Shown piece by piece: positions 1-5,943 of a stretch of 9,621 nucleotides of DNA. Source of the stretch: Planctomycetota bacterium. Lineage in GTDB: Bacteria > Planctomycetota > Planctomycetia > Pirellulales > Pirellulaceae. The notes under the pieces are model-generated. The model worked only from the letters and a program-made list of their open reading frames with translations, had not been told where the DNA came from and made no database searches. The position numbers and the translations under genes are program-made. Position 1 is the first letter of the stretch. Each line of letters begins with the position of its first letter. The stretch is taken from the NCBI GenBank assembly GCA_024277285.1, contig JAJRVM010000043.1, positions 1 to 9,621 on the forward strand. The letters are read 5' to 3'.

Positions 1-1
1 A

Positions 2-238
2 CCCGTCATCGAAGAACCCGTCATCGAAGAACCCGTCGCCACGCCAGAAACCACCTCGACCGATGCGCCGGCCGACGAAGCGGCCACAACCGCCGAATCG
101 CCAGAAGCTGAATCGCCGGAAGCTGGAACACCGGCAACTGGCGTTCCAGAGGTTACAACATCTGAAACGGCAACATCTGAGGCTGCAGCGTCTGAAACCG
201 CGGCATCGCCGACGGCCGACACTCCCACGGAAGGCTGA
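2..238 (+). CDS. C-terminal end of a truncated gene, acidic Pro/Glu/Ala/Thr-rich tail
   Basis: Only the last 78 codons are visible; the gene begins left of the window and ends with TGA at 236-238. I do not recognise the protein. The tail is low-complexity and acidic with no basic residues: two copies of PVIEE at the edge, then ESPEA twice, then repeats of the TSETA/TSEAA/ASETA type. PVIEE is encoded by a 15-bp direct repeat (2-16, 17-31), so part of the tail has grown by tandem duplication. This frame was chosen because its codons favour G/C at the third position and give an acidic disordered tail of a kind common on planctomycete proteins. The overlapping frame from 63 to 254 reads as an Arg-rich shadow. 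The folded part of the protein, and therefore its function, lies outside the window. Confidence 0.75.
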   Translation, partial: PVIEEPVIEEPVATPETTSTDAPADEAATTAESPEAESPEAGTPATGVPEVTTSETATSEAAASETAASPTADTPTEG

Positions 239-266
239 TACCGGGTCTCCGTGAGCTGACTTAGCG

Positions 267-298
267 CGCTGCGATGGCGTCAGCCATCGAGCGCAGCG
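267..298 (+). terminator. Imperfect hairpin just after the truncated gene
   Basis: CGCTGC-GATGGC (267-278) pairs with GCCATC...GCAGCG (283-288 and 293-298) around a GTCA loop, with a 4-nt bulge at 289-292. It lies 29 bases after the TGA at 236-238. No T-run follows, so it could be a 3'-end stabilising hairpin or a Rho-type end rather than a classical intrinsic terminator. Confidence 0.4.
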
Positions 299-341
299 GT
301 CTGCCCCGTTCGGGCGCCCCTGACCCTCGAGGCCAATGCCG

Positions 342-368
342 CTGTAACCGGTTAAATGGTTACAGTTT
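342..368 (+). terminator. Perfect 8-bp inverted repeat followed by TTT
   Basis: CTGTAACC (342-349) and GGTTACAG (358-365) form a perfect 8-bp stem with an 8-nt loop, followed by only TTTGA. It is the second hairpin downstream of the truncated gene. The short T-run makes it a weak intrinsic terminator at best; it could equally be a protein-binding dyad. Confidence 0.35.
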
Positions 369-859
369 GAGATCGGCCGCGCGGGCTGAGCCAGCCTGTT
401 GAAGACGTGGGCGTCTTGGTCAGATTGGGGAGCGTTGGTACTGAAGGCCTGCTATGCGCTCGGTACCTGATGAATCTCCATGCAAATGCCAGCCGAGTGA
501 CTTCTGATCCTAGGTTCGCCGAGCTCGGGTGGCCTTGCCCCGCTCCCATTGGTCGCTGGAATTTACGCAAGAGAACAAGTTTCTTGCCGTTAGGAGCACG
601 GCGCCGCGCGGACCTGTGGTGGGGAACAGGCGGGTCGTTCTAATTATGCTCACCGCACCGCCCATGCGGAGGGCACCATTGCTGTCGGTTGTGCCGTTCG
701 GCTGGCGACGGGTATGACGGCTGTGAAGTTGCCATCGGCGCGCAGTACTCGCTTCCGTTTGATTTCGCTGATTCATTGCCGGAAACCGCGTCGATGAGCG
801 GGTACGGTGAAAGGAGTGCACCGAGGATGAGTTGTGCGCTCAAGGAATCTGCTTGTCAC
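366..859. other. Intergenic stretch with no credible gene
   Basis: Roughly 490 bases lie between the hairpins and the ribosome binding site of the lipoprotein gene. Short frames are open on both strands (407-643 and 529-717 on plus, 510-821 on minus), but they overlap one another, lack clear ribosome binding sites and have basic, Arg-rich compositions typical of shadows in GC-rich DNA. I saw no tRNA, no strong intrinsic terminator and no recognisable -35/-10 pair. The promoter of the following gene should lie here. A dispersed repeat or decayed gene cannot be excluded without a database search. Confidence 0.5.
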
Positions 860-865
860 GGAAGG
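860..865 (+). promoter_or_regulatory. Ribosome binding site that sets the lipoprotein start
   Basis: GGAAGG ends 5 nt before the ATG at 871. This favours 871 over the upstream in-frame TTG at 832, which would add 13 residues ahead of the signal peptide. Confidence 0.6.
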
Positions 866-870
866 TAACG

Positions 871-3192
871 ATGGACCGATCTCCACACAAACATGGATTC
901 GTATGGGCGTGCATCGCGTCCGGTACCCTATTGCTTCCCGCATGTTCCGACGTCGCGGCGCCACCACAAGCTGGCCCCACCGCGGTCCGAACAACGGTCG
1001 CCCACCGCACCGATCAGTCGGCGGCCCAAACGCGAGGCAGCATCACCATGCCCTCGGCCGTAGTGCCCGTATCCCACCTGTTCGCCTCACCACCGATCCC
1101 CGAGACCGACGACGATCGTCCGGCGCCGGACCAGGCGCGCCAATTCGCGCCGACCGGTACTGCGGGCAGCATCTACGACCATGCCCCGCGGCGATTGCCG
1201 TTGACGGACACGCTCAGGGCGCGTCAGATTGAAGAGCTTGGGCCGGTGCCCGACGCGTCGCAGACGCTGGCGCCAACGCCGCAACTTCCATCACCGCCCC
1301 AAGCAGACCCGCAATATGGCCTGCCGAGCGAGCATGACGCGAACGTTGACGATCCCATGATAAGGCGGCTGCCGCCAATCGATGCCGCCGCCGATTCTCA
1401 AGAGCCCGACTCAGCAAACGGCAAACCCAGCGACGTGCAACCGGGCGATACGCAACCGGGCGACGCCATTCGTCGACTGCCCCCGATCGAGCAGGAAGTG
1501 GCAACGGGAGAACTCAGCCCGTCGCCTGCCATGCCTTCCCCTACGCTGGCCGGCACTCACCTGCCGGCCGACAACGAATCCGCCTTCCCCGCTCTTGAAG
1601 GCCCCACGTTAGCCGCGCCAATCGCCCCCGATTCGGCACTCCAGCAACCAACGGACTCGGTTCTGCCGCAAGACGAAGCGGTTGTGGCCGCCAAGCGTGC
1701 GGACAACGCTGAGCGTGCTGAGGACGCTGGGCTTGCTCAGGACAATGAGCTTGCTGATGACACGGAAGCCGGACCGTGGTACGTCACGGAAGAAACTGAG
1801 CAACCGGTGGCAGATTCCGAGCCCGATTTGTCTCCGGACGGCGAACAGGTGGAAACTATCAAGCAAGAAATTGCGGCAATCGAGCAAGAAGTGGCAGCAG
1901 AGAGTCTGAGCATCGCAGCGACCCAGGCCGCCAGCACGTTCAATAGCGAAGACCACTCGATCCGACGGCTACCTCCGATCGATCCATGGCCGACACTTTC
2001 CGACCAGTCGCTGCAACCGACCGACTCGCAGCATGCGCGCGGTAACGCCTTTTTTGCCGGCATGGAAACGGGGGCTCGAGACAAAGCCCAGGTGGAGAGC
2101 AAATCACCGTGGAGTGAGGCGTCCACGACCAGCCCAGCAACTGACATGGCAGCGAGTGATACGACCGTGAATGTAAACGCATTTCCTGCAGACGCATCGA
2201 GCACGGACCACGCCGTGCCCAGTGCCGAATACGTTGCCGCCCCACTTGGCGGCCCTGGGGATCACGGCCCTGTAGATCCGTGGCAACCAGCACCGGCCGG
2301 GCCAACTCCGAGCGTTTGGACGCCGGTTTCGGTACCGATCGCGTCACTCGACGCATCACCTGGAGCGACTCCGTCACTGCGGGACACGACTTTTGCGGTC
2401 ATCGACCAGCGGGTTCGGATGCTGGCGCACAAGGCGGAAGGCCTGGCATCGCGCGGCGCCTATTATGCGGCACGCGCCGACATGATCAAGGCGTTGCGTG
2501 TGATCACGCAAGCGCTTGACACGCAACGCGGCGGCACGCAACACAGCGATGCACTGGCGCGCGCGATGCGTGCTTTTGAAGAAGCAGGCGACTTCGCCCC
2601 ACGCGGATCGCAACTCGAAGGCGAGCTCAATTTGGCACAAATCGTTGGCGGACACCGCACGCCGATCTTGAAAGACATTGACATCGACCACATGGCGCCG
2701 CTGATCGCTCAGCAAAAGTACCTCGAATACGCGCAAGCACAGTTTGCCGAATCGTGTGACGATCTGCCTTCCGGTTCCTTCGCCCTTTATGGCCTGGCGC
2801 GAATCTACACGATCCTCGAACACGCCAAGATGGACTCGCAGGTACTCTGCTTGCCGAAAGCGGTGACGTTGCACCAAGCCGCTCTGTTGGTCGATCCGAA
2901 CAATGCGAAGGCGGCCAACGAATTGGGCGTGCTATTGGCTCGTTTCGGACAACTCGACGACGCGCGACGCGTGCTGCAACACGCCTTGTCGATCTCTTCG
3001 GAACCGGAAATCTGGATGAACTTGGCGGTGGTTCATCAGCGGCTGGGCCAGCTGGGATTGGCGCATCAGGCACGTGAGCAAGGCACGCTGATGGCGGCTC
3101 GGCAAGCTCCCGCCGCCCAACAGGGCAACGCGGCGGTCCGGTGGGTCGATCCCAAGACGTTTTCCGAAGTGCGGCCGGCGCCGGGCCAATAG
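871..3192 (+). CDS. Probable lipoprotein with disordered linker and C-terminal TPR-like domain
   Basis: 773 aa from ATG 871. The N-terminus has a short basic stretch, a hydrophobic core and a lipobox ending LLPAC, so Cys25 is the likely lipidated residue and the protein is probably membrane-anchored outside the cytoplasm. Residues about 33-509 are low-complexity (Pro, Ala, Asp, Glu, Ser, Thr) and probably disordered. They contain IRRLPPI[D/E] at 164-171, 200-207 and 364-371, plus a degenerate RRLPLTD at 107-113. An acidic stretch lies at about 275-350. Residues about 510-744 are helical and TPR-like; the clearest units are at about 671-708 (VDPNNAKAANELGVLL..) and 709-738 (EPEIWMNLAVVHQRLG). 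TPRs usually bind other proteins, so a scaffold role in the envelope is plausible, but no specific function can be named. The gene lies 267 bases upstream of a polysaccharide export gene on the same strand, which hints at a surface-polymer role. A longer form from TTG 832 is possible but would bury the signal peptide. Confidence 0.85.
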   Translation: MDRSPHKHGFVWACIASGTLLLPACSDVAAPPQAGPTAVRTTVAHRTDQSAAQTRGSITMPSAVVPVSHLFASPPIPETDDDRPAPDQARQFAPTGTAGSIYDHAPRRLPLTDTLRARQIEELGPVPDASQTLAPTPQLPSPPQADPQYGLPSEHDANVDDPMIRRLPPIDAAADSQEPDSANGKPSDVQPGDTQPGDAIRRLPPIEQEVATGELSPSPAMPSPTLAGTHLPADNESAFPALEGPTLAAPIAPDSALQQPTDSVLPQDEAVVAAKRADNAERAEDAGLAQDNELADDTEAGPWYVTEETEQPVADSEPDLSPDGEQVETIKQEIAAIEQEVAAESLSIAATQAASTFNSEDHSIRRLPPIDPWPTLSDQSLQPTDSQHARGNAFFAGMETGARDKAQVESKSPWSEASTTSPATDMAASDTTVNVNAFPADASSTDHAVPSAEYVAAPLGGPGDHGPVDPWQPAPAGPTPSVWTPVSVPIASLDASPGATPSLRDTTFAVIDQRVRMLAHKAEGLASRGAYYAARADMIKALRVITQALDTQRGGTQHSDALARAMRAFEEAGDFAPRGSQLEGELNLAQIVGGHRTPILKDIDIDHMAPLIAQQKYLEYAQAQFAESCDDLPSGSFALYGLARIYTILEHAKMDSQVLCLPKAVTLHQAALLVDPNNAKAANELGVLLARFGQLDDARRVLQHALSISSEPEIWMNLAVVHQRLGQLGLAHQAREQGTLMAARQAPAAQQGNAAVRWVDPKTFSEVRPAPGQ
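1189..1983 (+). repeat. Dispersed RRLPPI[D/E] peptide motif within the lipoprotein
   Basis: Copies are encoded at 1360-1383 (IRRLPPID), 1468-1491 (IRRLPPIE) and 1960-1983 (IRRLPPID), with a degenerate RRLPLTD at 1189-1209. The codons differ between copies: the two Arg residues are AGG CGG, CGT CGA, CGA CGG and CGG CGA. The motif is therefore conserved as peptide, not as a recent DNA duplication. It is the only clearly conserved-looking element in an otherwise low-complexity linker. Confidence 0.75.
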
Positions 3193-3215
3193 CGGTCGGG
3201 GGTGCCGTTTGTCGT

Positions 3216-3244
3216 CTGGCCCCTTGGCCAGCGTCACATTTTTT
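3216..3244 (+). terminator. Possible weak intrinsic terminator after the lipoprotein gene
   Basis: CTGGCC (3216-3221) and GGCCAG (3226-3231) form a 6-bp GC-rich stem with a CCTT loop. A run of six T (3239-3244) follows after 7 bases. It begins 24 bases after the lipoprotein stop. The gap between stem and T-run is longer than usual, so termination may be partial. If active, it would separate the lipoprotein and export genes into two transcripts. Confidence 0.4.
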
Positions 3245-3459
3245 ATCACGAGATAGCCAAGTGCGAAGCCTGCCACCGACCAACGCCGGCGCGCCCCGCA
3301 ATCGCTTCCAGAACACTCCCCCTACAAAGGTCGAAACTGCCTGTGAAGAAACGGCTGGCGAAGGTCTCCGACCCACGCAGGTTATTTGAGTCTCCGTATC
3401 GAGATCCCTGTGACACGTCCAGGAAAACAACCACGGACGGGCAAAGCTGAGAAAAGGAC

Positions 3460-4836
3460 ATGAAGGTGCGATTTCCAATCGATCGATCCAACGCGAGTCC
3501 ACGGCACGGCAATCGAGCTTACACCGTGGCGGTTACCACGACCTTGGTGCTGCTCACGCTTGGTTTGGCCGCTGGCTTGTCGGCCACAACGAACTGGCAC
3601 TCCAAGCGAACGCGTGCGGCTAGCCCGGTTGCCGCACCGCCCCAACGGAACGCCGCCAATGCGAGCCATGCTCATGTCCGCGCACGCTACGGGCGAGAGA
3701 CGAACCAACGGGTGACGTCCGGCCACTCCGCGCAACAAGTCGATTGGGTCGAGGTGATCGACGCGCGCGGCAACGTCAAACCGCTCCGCCGTTGCCAGTC
3801 CAAGTGTTTCGTTGGTGTCGACTGCGGTGCGCAGTGCGAGCTTTCGGGCGAACCCGGCTGGGACGCGCGGCAACCGATTCCGTGGGAGACGAAGGCACAA
3901 GGTGAGTACATCGGGCCATTCCGAGACGTGCACGTTCCTGAGTATCGATTGCGAGTGGGAGATGATTTGGAATTCGTATACCGTTTGACGCGCATCGAGA
4001 GCAATCAACCATACGAACTGAATGTCGGCGACCGTGTGCGCGTCGAGTCAATGATCGATTCAACACTCGATCGGGAACTCGTGATTCAACCTGACGGCAT
4101 GATCACGCTCCGGATGCTCGGCCAAGTCCAAGCCGCGCGGCGCACGGTCAGCGATCTGCGTAAGGACCTAGAGGAACGTTATACCAAGTACTATAAAGTA
4201 CCGGCGATCACGATCACGCCGATCCAAGTCAACACACGCCTCGAAGACTTGCGTGCCGCGGTTGATAGCCGCTACGGCCGCACCGGAGGCCAAGCGCAAC
4301 AGACGACCATAACGCCCGAAGGGACGATCCAGTTGCCGGCGATCGGGTCGGTCCCCGCGCAAGGCTTGACATTGGGTGAGTTGAAACAGGAGATTGACGA
4401 GCGGTACGACCGCATCGTCACGGGTATTGGCGTGACTCCGCGCCTGTTGCGCCGTGCCGCCCGCTTCGTTTACGTGGTCGGCGAAGTGCGCCAACCGGGC
4501 CGCTTCACACTCGAAGCGCCGACCACGGCCATGCAGGCGATCGCCTTGGCAGGTGGCTGGAATAACGGTGGCAACTTGCGTCAGATCGTCGTATTCCGCC
4601 GCGCTGAAGATTGGCGATTGATGGCCACCAAATTGGATCTTCGCGGTGCATTGCTCGGGGAGCGACCCTGTCCGGCCGACGAGGTGTGGCTGCGCGACAG
4701 TGACATCGTCGTTGTGCCCAAGAGCCACCTGTTGAGGACGAACGACTTCATCGAGTTGCTGTTCACGCGCGGAATCTATGGCGTTATCCCCATGCAGGGC
4801 ATCTCGCTCAACTTCTCGAAACTGTCATCGCTCTAG
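3460..4836 (+). CDS. Polysaccharide biosynthesis/export protein, Wza-like with SLBB domain
   Basis: 458 aa. Family role: outer-membrane/periplasmic component that exports capsule or exopolysaccharide. A hydrophobic segment at residues about 21-43 is a signal peptide or membrane anchor; unlike E. coli Wza there is no lipobox Cys. Residues 112, 116, 122 and 126 form C-X3-C-X5-C-X3-C. The export domain begins near YRLRVGDDLEF (162-172), echoed by YELNVGDRVRVES (185-197). Two similar strand-helix units follow: about 207-241 (IQPDGMITL...LRKDLEERY) and 282-316 (ITPEGTIQL...LKQEIDERY). The SLBB-type segment is about 335-380 (VYVVGEVRQPGRFTLEAP, then ALAGGW). Start choice: ATG 3460 with AAGG at 3454-3457, a short 2-nt spacing; the next Met is far downstream. 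The gene is convergent with the ribbon protein gene at 5010. No glycosyltransferases or Wzc-like kinase are visible here, so the substrate is unknown. The family call is firm; the export of polysaccharide specifically is inferred from the family. Confidence 0.9.
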   Translation: MKVRFPIDRSNASPRHGNRAYTVAVTTTLVLLTLGLAAGLSATTNWHSKRTRAASPVAAPPQRNAANASHAHVRARYGRETNQRVTSGHSAQQVDWVEVIDARGNVKPLRRCQSKCFVGVDCGAQCELSGEPGWDARQPIPWETKAQGEYIGPFRDVHVPEYRLRVGDDLEFVYRLTRIESNQPYELNVGDRVRVESMIDSTLDRELVIQPDGMITLRMLGQVQAARRTVSDLRKDLEERYTKYYKVPAITITPIQVNTRLEDLRAAVDSRYGRTGGQAQQTTITPEGTIQLPAIGSVPAQGLTLGELKQEIDERYDRIVTGIGVTPRLLRRAARFVYVVGEVRQPGRFTLEAPTTAMQAIALAGGWNNGGNLRQIVVFRRAEDWRLMATKLDLRGALLGERPCPADEVWLRDSDIVVVPKSHLLRTNDFIELLFTRGIYGVIPMQGISLNFSKLSSL

Positions 4837-4978
4837 AATAGCGCATGACGGCGAATGACCAACAACCAAAAAGAGACGTGCGATCTGCCGGGACTCAAGG
4901 TAGCGTGGCCGATTGGCGGTCCGGGCGCCGACGCTGGGGCAGCGAAATTGAGGACGGACGCCAGCATTCTGCATGGAG

Positions 4979-5003
4979 CTGGCATGATGCAACGCGATGC
5001 CAG
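4979..5003 (-). terminator. Inverted repeat between the convergent gene ends
   Basis: CTGGCAT (4979-4985) and ATGCCAG (4997-5003) form a perfect 7-bp stem with an 11-nt loop. On the minus strand it sits 6 bases after the ribbon protein stop (5010-5012). There is no T-run, so termination is uncertain. The rest of the 173-base gap between the convergent stops shows nothing else notable. Confidence 0.35.
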
Positions 5004-5009
5004 ATTCCG

Positions 5010-5696
5010 TCAGGGGCGAGATAGCCCCGTGTCTAGGACATGTAAGCGCGAAGCCGTGCGACCGGCCAGGTAACACATGACGCCGGTCAGAGTCATCATC
5101 AGAAAACACCAGAGCGTCTGCTGATTGGCCGGAAACGCGCTGCTATCCAACTGCAGCAACGCCAAGAAGCGATTCCCTTGCGTGGCCAGCATGCGCATGC
5201 CCAACAACATGGCATAGCCCGTCGACACAGCCAACAGGAAAACAGAAACGACCCAGACACAGCCATAATCACGCGTCTGCAGGAGATAGATTGCATAGGC
5301 CAGGTGGAGGATCGCAGCCAACATGATGACCACGGACCAAGGTGCCAATATACGGTCACTCAACGATTCGACCAACGGGTCCGGAGTCGACTGAGGCATG
5401 ACCAAGAAGATCGGAATGGCACTGAGCAGCGCCAATGCGACCAACCCACCTGCAACCAACTGGATGGCTTGCATATACTGGCTCTTCCCCGCGTGGCGTG
5501 CTGGCGAGGTTCGCGACGCGACGACGACAACAGGCTGGTCCGTCGCTACCGGTGGGGGAATCGGCGGAGGCTTGGGCGCATCCACATCGGGCACACTCAG
5601 CGCAGCGTTGCAGCGTGAGCAGCAGAGAGACTGACCAGCAGCCTCATCCGGAACGACCGTTAGATGGCCGCATACGCACGTAATGTGGAACGGCAT
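5010..5696 (-). CDS. Zinc-ribbon integral membrane protein, four predicted helices
   Basis: 228 aa from ATG at 5694-5696. The N-terminus carries Cys7-X-Cys9-Gly, then Cys26-X2-Cys29 (with Cys25 adjacent) in a C-X-C-G...VPDEAAG...C-X2-C...VPD layout, which matches the small zinc-ribbon module common at the start of planctomycete membrane proteins. A Pro-rich linker follows at about 42-55, then four hydrophobic segments at about 76-100, 118-139, 144-167 and 193-212. Location is inner membrane with the ribbon probably cytoplasmic. No catalytic motif is visible and the function is unknown. An upstream in-frame TTG (5718-5720) would add 8 residues; the ATG is preferred because it places the ribbon at the very N-terminus as in related proteins, although neither start has a strong ribosome binding site. 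It is downstream of the DUF11 gene on the same strand, with a 247-base gap. Confidence 0.8.
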   Translation of the reverse strand: MPFHITCVCGHLTVVPDEAAGQSLCCSRCNAALSVPDVDAPKPPPIPPPVATDQPVVVVASRTSPARHAGKSQYMQAIQLVAGGLVALALLSAIPIFLVMPQSTPDPLVESLSDRILAPWSVVIMLAAILHLAYAIYLLQTRDYGCVWVVSVFLLAVSTGYAMLLGMRMLATQGNRFLALLQLDSSAFPANQQTLWCFLMMTLTGVMCYLAGRTASRLHVLDTGLSRP

Positions 5697-5943
5697 GGGT
5701 GGCACTCGCCATTCACGCAACCAGCCTCAATAGGTTGCCATCAGGCCGCCTCCTGCTGGCCGAGGCGGTGACCACAGGAACGCGCACACCGCTGTGCTAC
5801 ATACAGCGGCTTGCTACGATTGTACATCAATCGCAAGTAGGCTCACCAGGGTTGGGCTGGAAAGCGACGCTCAAATCGTGGCAAGTGCAAAGACGACAAA
5901 AGACCGAGTGTGGGGCGAATGACGTGTTGGCAGCCTGGGTTGG
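5697..5943. other. Spacer between two minus-strand genes with one inverted repeat
   Basis: This 247-base spacer lies between the DUF11 stop and the ribbon protein start. A perfect inverted repeat, CCGCTGT (5789-5795) and ACAGCGG (5803-5809), has a 7-nt loop. It could be a terminator stem without a T-run or an operator 93 bases before the ribbon protein ATG. A plus-strand frame spans the region (5699-5947) but has no ribosome binding site or recognisable content. The spacing argues that the two genes are transcribed separately. Confidence 0.4.

Noticed and set aside
63..254. Arg-rich open frame at the left edge
   Set aside because: It overlaps the better-supported acidic frame (2-238) and its composition is that of a frame-shifted shadow of Pro/Glu/Ala repeats.
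510..821. 103-codon minus-strand frame before the lipoprotein gene
   Set aside because: No ribosome binding site, no recognisable domain, basic low-information composition and overlap with other open frames on plus.
3202..3450. Short plus-strand frame with a CEACH motif between the lipoprotein and export genes
   Set aside because: It has a GTG start with no ribosome binding site and contains a likely terminator at its start. A single CxxC-like motif is not enough to call a haem or zinc protein.
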